Counted from the first letter of the stretch, positions 1-7,847 are shown. The stretch: 64,000 nucleotides of DNA from Candidatus Gastranaerophilales bacterium (GCA_944326465.1 CALVEB010000007.1:1-64000), one strand, 5' to 3'. Notes: generated by a model from the letters alone, not told the origin. Translations and numbers: made by a program.

Positions 1-2
1 GC

Positions 3-194
3 AACCTAAAAGTAAAGGACGAATACAAAGATAACCCTCCACTTACTCTTGGCTACGGCTACTGGTCCAGTGAGGAGTACACTGCGCTTTACGCGTACCT
101 CCGGTACTTCAACACTTCCACCACGTACGGCAGTGACCCTAACTGGGACAACAAGAACTACAGCTACACCCGCGCTATATGTGTTTCCAACTAA
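3..194 (+). CDS. C-terminal fragment of a secreted or pilin-like protein
   Basis: The frame is open from the window edge to a TAA at 192-194 and gives the last 63 residues of a protein whose start lies outside the window. The fragment is rich in Tyr, Asn, Ser and Thr. It contains a G-Y-G-Y-W-S-S motif followed by E-Y and ends in R-A-I-C-V-S-N. This tail resembles the C-terminal motif of DUF1566/FISUMP-type domains and of some type IV pilin-like proteins (a W-S-S-x-E block and a late Cys), from family knowledge. A secreted or surface protein is likely; the exact family is uncertain. An open minus-strand frame over the same bases is a shadow. Confidence 0.55.
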   Translation, partial: NLKVKDEYKDNPPLTLGYGYWSSEEYTALYAYLRYFNTSTTYGSDPNWDNKNYSYTRAICVSN

Positions 195-213
195 GGGCAT
201 AGCCCTTAGTTGG
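187..213 (+). terminator. Perfect 12-bp inverted repeat over the stop codon
   Basis: The arms CCAACTAAGGGC and GCCCTTAGTTGG flank a 3-nt loop and overlap the TAA of the upstream gene. No T-run follows, so this may be a transcript-end stabiliser rather than a classical intrinsic terminator. Confidence 0.45.
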
Positions 214-261
214 ACGTGATTAAGTGACTAGGTGATTAAGTGATTAAGAGAATTTCAAAAT

Positions 262-298
262 AGGGCAATGTGAGATTCCCCACGTTGCCTTATTTTTT
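262..298 (+). terminator. Intrinsic terminator
   Basis: GGCAATGTG pairs with CACGTTGCC (one G-U pair) around a short loop, followed by TTATTTTTT. It probably ends transcription of the partial plus-strand gene. Before it lie several degenerate copies of GTGATTAA (218-247). Confidence 0.6.
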
Positions 299-402
299 GT
301 AAAGAACTTATTCCCTTATTTCCTTAATCCCTTATTCCCCTAAAAACAGGCAATGCATAAATCTTGCGTTGCCTGTTTTTAGGGAAATAAGTTCGTTACA
401 TG
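298..402. repeat. Palindromic intergenic repeat with purine-rich arms
   Basis: A core hairpin pairs 338-356 with 366-384 (CCTAAAAACAGGCAATGC against GCGTTGCCTGTTTTTAGG). It is flanked by arms built from TTATTCCC/GGGAATAA units that end in GAACTTATTCCC on the left and AAATAAGTTCGTTACA on the right. Related arms and cores recur at 535-600, 21665-22188, 24489-24770 and 24966-25065, so this belongs to a dispersed repeat family. Confidence 0.7.
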
Positions 403-600
403 AATTAGTCCCCTTTCCGATTTTCCTAGTCCCGTTTTTTCAATTGGCTGGATTGCTTCGCCTAAAGGCTCGCAATGACACATAATTAGGCTATGTGAGC
501 ATATCTCGTTCAATAATAATTGATAACTCTTATTCCCTTATTTCCTTAATCCCTTATTTCCCTAAAAACAGGCAATGCATTAATCTTGCGTTGCCTCTTT
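400..600. repeat. Mosaic of short dispersed repeats
   Basis: Bases 448-480 contain a GGATTGCTTCG...CTCGCAATGACA unit like intergenic repeats I remember from many bacterial genomes. Bases 528-600 repeat the TTATTCCC arm and the AACAGGCAATGC core of the palindromic repeat at 298-402. I see no convincing gene between 195 and 1035. Confidence 0.5.
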
Positions 601-608
601 TTATTAAC

Positions 609-864
609 TGTCATGCTGAACTTGTTTCAGCCCGTAGGGTGGGCAAAGCGTTAGCGTGCCCACCAATAAGGAATGAACAGTCGTTTGGCGTTCCGATTGA
701 TTTTCTGGCGGATTGGTAAATCCGCCCTACATAGAGTGCCTTTTAGCTTGAGATCCCGCAAGGTGACAATGCCCGCTTTATGCACACATGCCCGTTGCGG
801 GATGACGCCAAAAGGTTGGTGGGACGCACTTTGGGCTAGATGCTGAAACAAGTTCAGCATGACA
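609..864. repeat. 256-bp element bounded by perfect 23-bp inverted repeats
   Basis: Bases 609-631 (TGTCATGCTGAACTTG...) and 842-864 are exact reverse complements. The interior has no convincing gene and itself contains short palindromes such as GGCGGATT..AATCCGCC near 706-726. The layout is MITE-like, but no target duplication was identified. Confidence 0.6.
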
Positions 865-883
865 TGTCGGTGACTGCTGGACT

Positions 884-963
884 TTAGCGGGTGTCTAGCG
901 TGTAAGAGCAGACTGTGTCTGCCTTAGCGGGTGCCCAGTGTATAAGAGCGGACTACGTCCGCC
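884..963. repeat. 40-bp tandem repeat, two copies
   Basis: Units at 884-923 and 924-963 both start TTAGCGGGTG and match at about 32 of 40 positions. Each ends in a GAC...GTC(T/C)GCC half-palindrome. The bases after the second unit carry GCAAATCCGCT, a motif also found at the ends of the GC-rich repeats at 24.5 and 41.3 kb. Confidence 0.6.
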
Positions 964-1035
964 CGTACGCAAATCCGCTAGTCACTTATTCACCCAATGT
1001 AACAACCGTTCACAGGGCACTGCATCCTACATTTA

Positions 1036-1656
1036 CTATTTATTACAATATTCTTCAATAATTTTCACGACTTCGCTATGTATTTCTTCAATGGATTTTG
1101 TAGCATCAAGTACACATATACGTTCCGGTTCTTGTTTGGCAAGTTCCAAATATCCTTCTCTTACCCGATTGAAAAACTCCACGCCCGCGCTTTCCATACG
1201 GTCTTTTTCTTTACCTACACGTTTCATAGATGTTTCCACATCTATATCAAAAACAAGCGTCAAATCGGGGCGTCTGCCGTTTGTCGCAAGCATGTTTAAT
1301 CTGTCAATTTGCTCAATATCCAATCCGCGGCCATACCCCTGATATGCCACGGAACTGTCAATATGACGGTCGCAAAGCACGATTTTACCGGCTTCAACTG
1401 CCGGATTTACTATCATATCTATGTGTTGCGCCCTGTCCGCCAGAAACAGAAACGATTCGCATCTGTCGGAAACTTCACCGTCATAATTCAATAAGATCTC
1501 CCGAATTTTTTCTCCTAATCCTTTGGCTCCGGGTTCTCTTGTTACAATCACCTCTTTATTCTTTTCTTTCAAGTAGTCCGCCAACAATTCTAACTGTGTT
1601 GTCTTACCACAGCCGTCAGCGCCCTCAAATGTTATAAAATAACCTCTTTTAACCAA
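1036..1656 (-). CDS. tmk: Thymidylate kinase
   Basis: The 206-residue product phosphorylates dTMP to dTDP with ATP in the cytoplasm. The N-terminus has the P-loop F-E-G-A-D-G-C-G-K-T-T-Q, then T-R-E-P-G and a D-R-H-I-D-S-S-V-A-Y-Q-G segment equivalent to the DRY/H motif and nucleoside site of Tmk. The length is normal for the family. The start is TTG at 1656, supported by GGGAG about 9 bases upstream; there is no in-frame ATG near it. It lies downstream of the rplK-rplA cluster but behind a terminator at 1688-1723, so it may have its own promoter or depend on read-through. The C-terminus ends near the repeat-rich region. Confidence 0.95.
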   Translation of the reverse strand: MVKRGYFITFEGADGCGKTTQLELLADYLKEKNKEVIVTREPGAKGLGEKIREILLNYDGEVSDRCESFLFLADRAQHIDMIVNPAVEAGKIVLCDRHIDSSVAYQGYGRGLDIEQIDRLNMLATNGRRPDLTLVFDIDVETSMKRVGKEKDRMESAGVEFFNRVREGYLELAKQEPERICVLDATKSIEEIHSEVVKIIEEYCNK

Positions 1657-1687
1657 AGTGAAGCTCCCTTTTTCTCCAATAATTTAT

Positions 1688-1723
1688 TAAAAAAGAGGCG
1701 CGGGATCAACTCCTCACGCCTCT
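1688..1723 (-). terminator. Intrinsic terminator after rplA
   Basis: On the minus strand GAGGCGTGAGG...CGCGCCTC forms a strong hairpin (1695-1722) followed by TTTTTTA. It closes the rpmG-to-rplA transcript. Confidence 0.8.
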
Positions 1724-1736
1724 AATTTATATTTGC

Positions 1737-2462
1737 TTATGAAACAAGTTCTTTAACTTCTGCTGCAAATGTTTTAGGGTCTAATTTCAAACCAGGACCC
1801 ATTGTTGTTGCAAGGTAAACTGATTTAACAAAAGTACCTTTTGCAGAAGCCGGTTTTGCTCTTAATACTGCATCTGCAAGTGTTGCAAAGTTTTTAACAA
1901 GATCTTCTTCTGAAAATTCAACTTTACCGATAGGGCAGTGAATCATACCTTGTTTGTCTGCACGGAATTCAACTTTACCTGCTTTTGCATCTTTAACAGC
2001 TTTTGCAATATCCATTGTAACAGTACCTGTTTTAGGGTTTGGCATCAAGCCTTTAGGTCCTAACACGCGGCCTAATTTACCGAGCATACCCATACAATCA
2101 GGTGTTGCTATTAAGGTATCAAATTCAAACCAGCCGTCAGAAATTTTATCGATAATTTCTTCAGCACCTGCAAAATCTGCGCCTGCTTCTTTTGCTTCAG
2201 TTGCCTTAGGGCCTTTTGCAATTACGCAAACTCTTACTGTTTTACCAAGACCGGCCGGTAATACGACTGTTGAACGGATCTGTTGATCTGCCTGTCTTAC
2301 ATCGATACCTAATCTCATGTGGCATTCAACTGTTTCATTGAATTTAGAAACTTCTTTTGAAATTTCTTTTAATTTTTTAATAGTATCTACAGCAGTAGCC
2401 GGCTGAGTAAAACCTTCCAGCATTTGCTGCATTTTTTGTTGTTTTTTAGTTAATTTAGCCAT
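1737..2462 (-). CDS. rplA: 50S ribosomal protein L1
   Basis: The product (241 residues, usual length about 230-240) binds 23S rRNA at the L1 stalk. In many bacteria it also represses its own operon by binding mRNA. Recognisable blocks are the central [38 protein letters not shown] and the C-terminal [11 protein letters not shown]. It follows rplK after 63 bases, a gap that holds an AATTTATC/GATAAATT hairpin. Unlike the common order, rplJ and rplL do not follow; a terminator and tmk do. Confidence 0.97.
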   Translation of the reverse strand: MAKLTKKQQKMQQMLEGFTQPATAVDTIKKLKEISKEVSKFNETVECHMRLGIDVRQADQQIRSTVVLPAGLGKTVRVCVIAKGPKATEAKEAGADFAGAEEIIDKISDGWFEFDTLIATPDCMGMLGKLGRVLGPKGLMPNPKTGTVTMDIAKAVKDAKAGKVEFRADKQGMIHCPIGKVEFSEEDLVKNFATLADAVLRAKPASAKGTFVKSVYLATTMGPGLKLDPKTFAAEVKELVS

Positions 2463-2525
2463 TTTTTTGTCCTTTCATGGTAGTAACGGAATTTATCTTT
2501 TGATAAATTATCCTTCCATACTTAA

Positions 2526-2954
2526 TTATTCTGCTTTTACTGTAACACCCATTGCTCTGCAAGAACCTTTAATCATGTTCACTGCAGCTTCCAATGTGGT
2601 TGCATTTAAGTCTTCCATTTTTATTTTAGCGATTTCTTCAAGCTGAGCCTGAGTGATTTCGCCGACTTTATCTTTGTTCGGCACTGCTGAACCTTTTGAT
2701 AAATTCAACGCTTTTTTAATCAATACAGGTGCCGGAGGTGATTTTACGATGAATGAAAAACTTCTGTCTTCGTAAACATCAATAACGACAGGGATAATAT
2801 ATCCTGCTTGAGATTCAGTTTTTGCATTGAACTGTTTGCAGAAATCCATGATGTTAACACCGTGCTGACCCAGTGCAGGACCAACCGGAGGTGATGGATT
2901 TGCTTTGCCGGCTTCAATTTGAAGCTTGATTTTTCCTACTACTTTTTTTGCCAT
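2526..2954 (-). CDS. rplK: 50S ribosomal protein L11
   Basis: The 142-residue product binds the GTPase-associated region of 23S rRNA together with L10/L7-L12. The N-terminus carries the typical [21 protein letters not shown] block, and the C-terminal RNA-binding half contains [11 protein letters not shown] and G-S-C-R-A-M-G. The length is normal. The ATG at 2954 has an AAAAGGAG site upstream. It lies between nusG and rplA, the conserved order; the gap to nusG carries two small hairpins described separately. Confidence 0.97.
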   Translation of the reverse strand: MAKKVVGKIKLQIEAGKANPSPPVGPALGQHGVNIMDFCKQFNAKTESQAGYIIPVVIDVYEDRSFSFIVKSPPAPVLIKKALNLSKGSAVPNKDKVGEITQAQLEEIAKIKMEDLNATTLEAAVNMIKGSCRAMGVTVKAE

Positions 2955-3017
2955 TTTTTTCTCCTTTTGTGGTTATAACGGGGGCGTCCCTTCCACATTA
3001 CTTAGTTAACATACTTT

Positions 3018-3050
3018 GTGCTTGCGCACTATTTTTTTCTGCTTTCGCAG
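3018..3050 (-). promoter_or_regulatory. Two adjacent GNRA-tetraloop hairpins before rplK
   Basis: Read on the minus strand, CTGC-GAAA-GCAG (3050-3039) and GTGC-GCAA-GCAC (3029-3018) are separated by an A-rich linker. Both loops fit GNRA. They sit 64-96 bases upstream of rplK, where an mRNA operator for a ribosomal protein could lie. The function is inferred only from position. Confidence 0.45.
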
Positions 3051-3065
3051 AGTATTTCTTTTAAA

Positions 3066-3692
3066 TTACAATTTGTTTATCTGCTTGTATTCAAGTTCAA
3101 CCGGAGTTTCACGGCCGAAAATTGAAACATTTGCACGAAGTTTTGACTTATCAGGATAAACTTCAATAATATCAGCGATGAAGTCTGCAAACGGCCCTGA
3201 AATAATTCTAACCTTGTCACCTGCTTTAACATCCAGTTCAATTTTTTGTGATTGTGATGATGAGCGGTTAATAATCTTTTTGATTTCGCTGTCTCGCGCC
3301 GGTATAGGTCTTTTTGCAGAACCGACAAACTTTGTAACACCTGAAGTGTGTCTTACGACATACCAGCTGTCTTCGTCCATTATCATTTCAACCAGAACAT
3401 AGCCAGGGAAGATTTTTTCTTCTCTTTCCTGCTTTTTACCACCCTTCATCTGGGTAACGGTTTTTTGAGGAACTTCTATTCTGAAGATTTTATCTCCCAT
3501 ATTCATATATTCAATACGTTTTTCAAGATTTACTTTTACCTTATTTTCGTAACCTGAATATGTGTGAACAATATACCAGCGTTTTTGGGCTTTTTTAGCC
3601 TTTTTTTCTTCTTCCGCCGCTTGAGCTTGAGCTTCTTCTAAAGCTTTTTCTTCATTCAATTGTTCTGCCATTGATTTTTCTTTTTTTGCCAT
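3066..3692 (-). CDS. nusG: Transcription elongation/antitermination factor NusG
   Basis: NusG binds RNA polymerase, suppresses pausing and links to Rho or the ribosome. An N-terminal Glu/Ala/Lys-rich extension of about 45 residues precedes the NGN domain (R-W-Y-I-V-H-T-Y-S-G-Y-E-N-K-V, then P-G-Y-V-L-V-E-M and V-R-H-T-S-G-V-T-K-F-V-G). The C-terminal KOW domain has V-K-A-G-D-K-V-R-I-I-S-G-P-F-A-D-F. I choose ATG 3692 (208 residues) because GGTGG lies 5-6 bases upstream; the longer frame would need a TTG at 3713 without a good site. It follows secE by 41 bases in the same transcript. Confidence 0.95.
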   Translation of the reverse strand: MAKKEKSMAEQLNEEKALEEAQAQAAEEEKKAKKAQKRWYIVHTYSGYENKVKVNLEKRIEYMNMGDKIFRIEVPQKTVTQMKGGKKQEREEKIFPGYVLVEMIMDEDSWYVVRHTSGVTKFVGSAKRPIPARDSEIKKIINRSSSQSQKIELDVKAGDKVRIISGPFADFIADIIEVYPDKSKLRANVSIFGRETPVELEYKQINKL

Positions 3693-3733
3693 AAGCCACC
3701 TATATATTTTCAATTCCGCTATACACGGAGGTA

Positions 3734-3925
3734 TTACTTGATTAGTCCAAATAAACCTTTAAATATTAAATCCATTAAGTAAACCGAAACAGTAAAAACA
3801 AAAACTATTGCGATTACAAAGATAGTTTCAGCAATAACCTGACGTCTTTCAGGCCATATAATTTTTCCCCATTCGGCTCTAACACCTTTAAGGTAATTCT
3901 GTATTGCGTTTACTGTTTCATTCAT
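3734..3925 (-). CDS. secE: Preprotein translocase subunit SecE
   Basis: The 63-residue product is the short single-span form of SecE, the clamp subunit of SecYEG. An amphipathic segment (V-R-A-E-W-G-K-I-I-W-P-E-R-R-Q-V) with the conserved W-P is followed by one membrane segment (E-T-I-F-V-I-A-I-V-F-V-F-T-V-S-V-Y-L). The ATG at 3925 has AAAGGA upstream. The frame stays open further upstream, but that part runs through the tRNA-Trp gene and is not coding. The position directly before nusG is the conserved order. Confidence 0.93.
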   Translation of the reverse strand: MNETVNAIQNYLKGVRAEWGKIIWPERRQVIAETIFVIAIVFVFTVSVYLMDLIFKGLFGLIK

Positions 3926-3950
3926 AGTATTTTCCTTTATGTTTTTAAAT

Positions 3951-4023
3951 CGCGCCCTGAAGGACTCGAACCCTCGACATCCGGTTTTGGAGACCGACGT
4001 TCTACCAACTGAACTAAGGACGC
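3951..4023 (-). tRNA. tRNA-Trp (CCA)
   Basis: The 73-nt cloverleaf has acceptor GCGTCCT/AGGGCGC, D-arm with AGTTCAGTTGGTAGA, anticodon loop with CCA and T-arm GGGTTCGAGTCC. The CCA end is not encoded. It lies between rpmG and secE and is probably cut from the same transcript. An ACCGTGAATATTCACGGT palindrome just upstream (4027-4044) may mark a processing site. Confidence 0.95.
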
Positions 4024-4158
4024 TTATACCGTGAATATTCACGGTCTTTTTGATTATCAGGCGGCGGCTCTCCGTTTTGCAAGTCTTATCAAACTTTTAT
4101 CATACAAGCATAACTCAACTTGCACAGAGCTTTAAGCTGCCCCATGCCTGACATCTGT

Positions 4159-4326
4159 CTACTTAGTTTCTTTGTGGTTTGTGTGTTTTTTGCAAGTCGG
4201 GCAGTATTTGCTCAACTCCAATCTTTCTTTAATATTTTTTTTGTTTTTAACTGTTGTGTAGTTTCTTTCTTTGCAATCTTCACATGCAAGAACTACCATT
4301 CTGTCGTTTTTACCTTTGATTCCCAT
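4159..4326 (-). CDS. rpmG: 50S ribosomal protein L33, zinc-binding form
   Basis: This short gene codes for 55 residues beginning M-G-I-K-G-K-N-D-R and containing [15 protein letters not shown] and [11 protein letters not shown]. The two Cys pairs (15/18 and 42/45) mark the zinc-binding type of L33. The ATG at 4326 has AAAGGAA upstream. It is the first gene of the rpmG - tRNA-Trp - secE - nusG - rplK - rplA transcript and lies 114 bases behind a good promoter, with a hairpin in between. Confidence 0.95.
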   Translation of the reverse strand: MGIKGKNDRMVVLACEDCKERNYTTVKNKKNIKERLELSKYCPTCKKHTNHKETK

Positions 4327-4393
4327 CGGTTATTCCTTTATGTTTTAATTGTTATTGTACATTTTACCTGTGTGCCGGAAAGCTTTTTAAAAG

Positions 4394-4417
4394 AGAATGT
4401 GAGATGAAACACATTCT
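4394..4417 (-). promoter_or_regulatory. Leader hairpin upstream of rpmG
   Basis: On the minus strand AGAATGTG and CACATTCT pair around an 8-nt loop, followed by CTTTTAAAA. It lies between the promoter and rpmG and could act as a weak attenuator; this is inference. Confidence 0.35.
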
Positions 4418-4439
4418 AACTTTTTCGGCTTATGATATC

Positions 4440-4467
4440 ATCATAGCCCAAACAAAATAAAATGCAA
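4440..4467 (-). promoter_or_regulatory. Sigma70-type promoter for the rpmG-rplA cluster
   Basis: TTGCAT (-35), 16-base spacer and TATGAT (-10) on the minus strand, about 115 bases upstream of the rpmG start and facing it. Confidence 0.6.
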
Positions 4468-4505
4468 ATGTTTTGTAAACTTTCTATACAGATGTAACAC
4501 AAATA

Positions 4506-4533
4506 AAATAACTGCCTTTTATGGCAGTTATTT
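4506..4533 (-). terminator. Intrinsic terminator
   Basis: AAATAACTGCC/GGCAGTTATTT hairpin just after the stop of the coiled-coil gene, with T-rich flanks on both strands. It separates that gene from the ribosomal cluster promoter. Confidence 0.75.
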
Positions 4534-4557
4534 TCAGAAAAATTTTAAAATGTAAGC

Positions 4558-5166
4558 TTACTTAATAACAAAGTCGCCTGCACGGGCTCTGCCTCTGTCT
4601 GAATATCCTGTGTCAAATCCGGCATTCATTGATTCAGAGCGGAGTTTTTCCATGTAAATTTGCCCGTTTTTAACTACCTGCTGCAACTGTGTTAAGTCCT
4701 GTTCAAGATTAGTAAGCACCTGTTCTGCATACAATTCAGCACCTTCGCGGGTTTTCATAGCATCTTCTGTTGCCTGAAGTCTTATATTCTCCGCTTCTTC
4801 TGATGCTTTGCGCTTAATCTCTTCGCATTCCTGCTGAACCTGTGTTCTTATTCTTATACCTTCGCGCTCAAGAGCCTTAATAAAATCTGCTTCGCTCAAT
4901 TTTCTGTCTGCTTCCATCTGAGCATCGCTTATTATCTTTTCTGCTTTTTGCTGCGCTTCTATTTGCAATTCTTCTCTGCGTCTCAAAAACGCTCTTGCTT
5001 CTTGTACCTCTACAGGCAAAGTCGCATAAATTCTATCAATTAAAGCTTCTATTTCTTTGGTTTTTACAACGGTAAATTTTCTCGGGATTATCGGAAATCC
5101 TTCTTCCAAAGATATTTCAAGCATTTTTAGTAAATCATATACGCCATTTTGTTGCATTGTTGTCAC
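4558..5166 (-). CDS. DivIVA-like coiled-coil protein
   Basis: The 202-residue product has a short N-terminal segment (V-Y-D-L-L-K-M-L-E-I-S-L-E-E-G-F-P-I) followed by a long Ala/Glu/Lys/Gln-rich coiled coil (about residues 45-165). No signal peptide or membrane span is seen. Such proteins next to coaD occur in Cyanobacteria and Firmicutes and are often grouped with DivIVA or the ATP-synthase-B-like superfamily. A scaffold role in division or the cell pole is possible but not shown. It is downstream of coaD on the same strand (78 bases) and ends at a terminator. Confidence 0.6.
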   Translation of the reverse strand: MTTMQQNGVYDLLKMLEISLEEGFPIIPRKFTVVKTKEIEALIDRIYATLPVEVQEARAFLRRREELQIEAQQKAEKIISDAQMEADRKLSEADFIKALEREGIRIRTQVQQECEEIKRKASEEAENIRLQATEDAMKTREGAELYAEQVLTNLEQDLTQLQQVVKNGQIYMEKLRSESMNAGFDTGYSDRGRARAGDFVIK

Positions 5167-5244
5167 ATATCCCTTTCATATAATTACATTTTACAAAAGC
5201 AAAAAAAAATTGTCAAATACATAATGCCCGAAATACAAAATATA

Positions 5245-5724
5245 TTAAAATTTATTGCGTTTTTGTAAGTAGTTGTTTACAGCTTCCGGCACAAATTTTG
5301 ATATATCTCCGCCATTGAGAAAAATTTCTTTTATTGTGCTGGATGAAATAAAGTTATATTTAGGTTTTGTGATAAGAAATACTGTTTTAATTTCTCCGGA
5401 CAATGCACTGTTTGCCTGTGACAATTGCATTTCATATTCAAAATCAGATACTGCCCGCAAGCCTCTTAACAGAATTTGCGCCCCGCGTTTTTTAGCATAT
5501 TCAATAGTTAAGCCTTCAAAGCAGTCAACTTCTGCGTTAGGCAAATCTTTTATAGTTTCTCTGATAAGTGCAACGCGTTCTTCAACTGTCAAAAATCCTT
5601 TTTTCTCAGAATTTTTTGCCACCGCAATAATAACTTTATCAAAAATTTCACAGCCAGTGTGCAACACGTCCAAATGGCCTTTTGTTATAGGGTCAAAACT
5701 CCCCGGATAAATTGCTGTTTTCAT
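5245..5724 (-). CDS. coaD: Phosphopantetheine adenylyltransferase
   Basis: CoaD transfers AMP from ATP to 4'-phosphopantetheine, the fourth step of coenzyme A synthesis. The start motif T-A-I-Y-P-G-S-F-D-P-I-T-K-G-H-L-D carries the T/HxGH-type nucleotidyl transferase signature. L-L-R-G-L-R-A-V-S-D-F-E-Y-E and the C-terminal N-F-I-S-S-S-T-I-K-E-I are also diagnostic. I choose ATG 5724 (159 residues), with GAGGTG 7-8 bases upstream; a GTG at 5733 lies inside that site. CoaE and PanD of the same pathway are encoded elsewhere in the window. Confidence 0.95.
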   Translation of the reverse strand: MKTAIYPGSFDPITKGHLDVLHTGCEIFDKVIIAVAKNSEKKGFLTVEERVALIRETIKDLPNAEVDCFEGLTIEYAKKRGAQILLRGLRAVSDFEYEMQLSQANSALSGEIKTVFLITKPKYNFISSSTIKEIFLNGGDISKFVPEAVNNYLQKRNKF

Positions 5725-5799
5725 TCTTTTCACCTCTTATTTGAGCATAGGTTATTATAATACAAAAAAGTATTCATTTTATTAACTTTTGTAAAAATA

Positions 5800-7587
5800 T
5801 TATGCACAAATTGGCATTTGATTTGCCAGTTTGTCTTTACTTAAAACGAACTGAAAAATCTTTGATGAGCTTTGTTCCTGATTATAATATGCAAAACGTA
5901 AAGCCTCTTTTAATGGTTGAATAGGATTTGCTCCATACCTATAAAGCTTATAAGATGCAAACGGGATATCTTTCATTACTGTCGAAATATCCATACTCTC
6001 ACCGGCAAGTTTGGATAGCTTTGAGACATTTGACATAAATTGTATCTGCGCTTTCAGTGCTGTTGCAGAACTGTCAGGCATATTCAAACCATGTTTTGCT
6101 AATATGTTGTTTATACTACTCTGAACCTGACCGAAATTTGTTATGTTGTGATTTTTCCCAAAAATCTCTTTCTGCAGGTCTTTAGCAATATTACTTGTAA
6201 CCATTTCCTTATTTGCTCTGGTGTAGTTACAGGCATTTACGAAGTATTCAGCCACAGCGCGTGAATTCCCGACAAAATAATTAGAGAAAAATTTTATATC
6301 ATTTTGTATGTCATCAGAAGAACGCAAGATACAATTTCCTGTATCTATAAATTCAGGAATTAATTTGCCTTTACTATCAATTGTTATAAAATAATTTCCC
6401 ATGTGCGGATCTCCGTGCATTATGCTTTTGCCGCCTTGTTTTAAAAATAAAAACTGTTCATCAAACGATTTTAAAACTGTTTTAGGCAATTCTTTTAAAA
6501 CTTGTTCCGGATTTGCAAGCCACGGATTCTTTTCAATTAATTTTGCATATTTTTGATTAAACACTGAAGGATTAGCTCTATAATCTTTCATAATTTCAAA
6601 TAATTTTTCCATTTGTATACCTTCAGCATTATCCATTACAAGCGCTCTACCGTCTTTTGCAACTTCTGTAATATTTGCAACTTTGAACCTTTTAGCGCCT
6701 GCTTGTAATAATTTATTATTATTAAATTCATTATTAAAATTAAGTTCTTTTTGCCAGTTTTTATAATAATTTTTAATGGTACCTATTATTTTATCAGTTT
6801 CATCGTTCTTACCACCTAATGATCTTAATAAACGTGTATAAAGTTTTTCCTCTAATTCCAGTTTATCTTTATCTACTCCTTGTTTAAGCATTTTTATAAC
6901 AGCATTAGACCCGTCAGGACGTGTCACAAAACAAGTTTCGCCAATACTGCCTACTGCAATTTTTTCGGAACGAAGTGTGTACCCGCTGCCAAAAGTTTTT
7001 GTAATGTAATCTTCTACTTCTTGAATTGTTCTGGAGGGTGTACCTTTTGACTGGCAGCTTTTTAATGCTTCCGATAATGTATCCCATGTCTTTTGGCGTG
7101 CCTCATGTGAAATATTGCTATTCTTAAATATTCTATTTTTTAACCCGTTCATTATCTGGTTATTATCTGCAATTATTTGTGCCAGTTTAGTCGTTCCTAC
7201 ACCGGATTTCTCAATTATTGCTTGCAGCAACTGGACACTGTCCATTTGCTTAAAATTAATCTTGTTAAAACTTGAACCGTCAAAATACCGAAAAACTAAA
7301 TTATATAGTTTTTCATCTTTCATAAACTCACCGTTTTTTAAATTCTCTTTTATATGCCCCTTGAGAGATGTAAATAATTGACTGCGATCACCGGAATCAA
7401 AAGGGGTAAACAGAGATTCTTGAGCTTTATTAAATCCTGTTTGAATTCGTCTTAAAACAGGTGTTTTCTCAAATAACAAATCTTCGGCCTTATTCATTTT
7501 TGAAGATATTGCTGAAGTATACTTAGATGATTTATTAGCTGCATATTTTATGCCTGCAGCAACATATTTCCCTAATTTCCCAATCAT
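5800..7587 (-). CDS. ABC1/AarF-type kinase-fold protein
   Basis: The 595-residue product carries an atypical protein-kinase fold. There is a strand with the catalytic-Lys motif A-V-I-K-M-L-K-Q-G, a catalytic loop H-G-D-P-H-M-G-N-Y-F and a metal-binding F-I-D-T-G-N, the set seen in ABC1/AarF/UbiB and aminoglycoside-phosphotransferase-like kinases. The first ~100 residues are basic with alternating Ala/Lys/Ser and contain no classical UbiB K-x-G-Q motif, so this is a divergent member. I choose ATG 7587, with GGGGA upstream; the frame extends to a TTG at 7674 without a site. The substrate is unknown. It stands alone upstream of coaD. Confidence 0.65.
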   Translation of the reverse strand: MIGKLGKYVAAGIKYAANKSSKYTSAISSKMNKAEDLLFEKTPVLRRIQTGFNKAQESLFTPFDSGDRSQLFTSLKGHIKENLKNGEFMKDEKLYNLVFRYFDGSSFNKINFKQMDSVQLLQAIIEKSGVGTTKLAQIIADNNQIMNGLKNRIFKNSNISHEARQKTWDTLSEALKSCQSKGTPSRTIQEVEDYITKTFGSGYTLRSEKIAVGSIGETCFVTRPDGSNAVIKMLKQGVDKDKLELEEKLYTRLLRSLGGKNDETDKIIGTIKNYYKNWQKELNFNNEFNNNKLLQAGAKRFKVANITEVAKDGRALVMDNAEGIQMEKLFEIMKDYRANPSVFNQKYAKLIEKNPWLANPEQVLKELPKTVLKSFDEQFLFLKQGGKSIMHGDPHMGNYFITIDSKGKLIPEFIDTGNCILRSSDDIQNDIKFFSNYFVGNSRAVAEYFVNACNYTRANKEMVTSNIAKDLQKEIFGKNHNITNFGQVQSSINNILAKHGLNMPDSSATALKAQIQFMSNVSKLSKLAGESMDISTVMKDIPFASYKLYRYGANPIQPLKEALRFAYYNQEQSSSKIFQFVLSKDKLANQMPICA

Positions 7588-7679
7588 ATAAATTTCCCCG
7601 TATATTAATAAACAAATTTTTATATAAATTATTAACGTTTTTTTGTCGAATATTAACTTTTGTAACAAATGCAAGTAAA

Positions 7680-7822
7680 TATGTCATTTTTATATACATA
7701 AAATACTTTATATATATACGAGGACGATATAAAGAGACTTTAAAACTTACTACCTTCTACTACCTACTACACGAGAATTAAAGAAAAAGATTTACAGCTT
7801 CAACAAATGTTGAGGCTTTTTT
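7680..7822 (+). ncRNA. Possible small RNA ending in an intrinsic terminator
   Basis: Bases 7797-7816 form a GCTTCAACA/TGTTGAGGC hairpin followed by TTTTTT on the plus strand, while both flanking genes are on the minus strand. A TATATA box lies near 7713 just before ACGAGGACG. No ORF with a start codon is seen. A similar layout recurs at 12240-12328. A small RNA is inferred only from the orphan terminator. Confidence 0.3.
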
Positions 7823-7847
7823 ATTGGTAATATGTCGTGTTTATGAA

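Noticed and set aside
6..200. Minus-strand ORF at the window start
   Set aside because: Shadow of the plus-strand C-terminal fragment, which has better composition and a natural stop followed by hairpins.
3926..4042. N-terminal extension of secE
   Set aside because: It would translate the tRNA-Trp gene; a good start with ribosome site exists at 3925.
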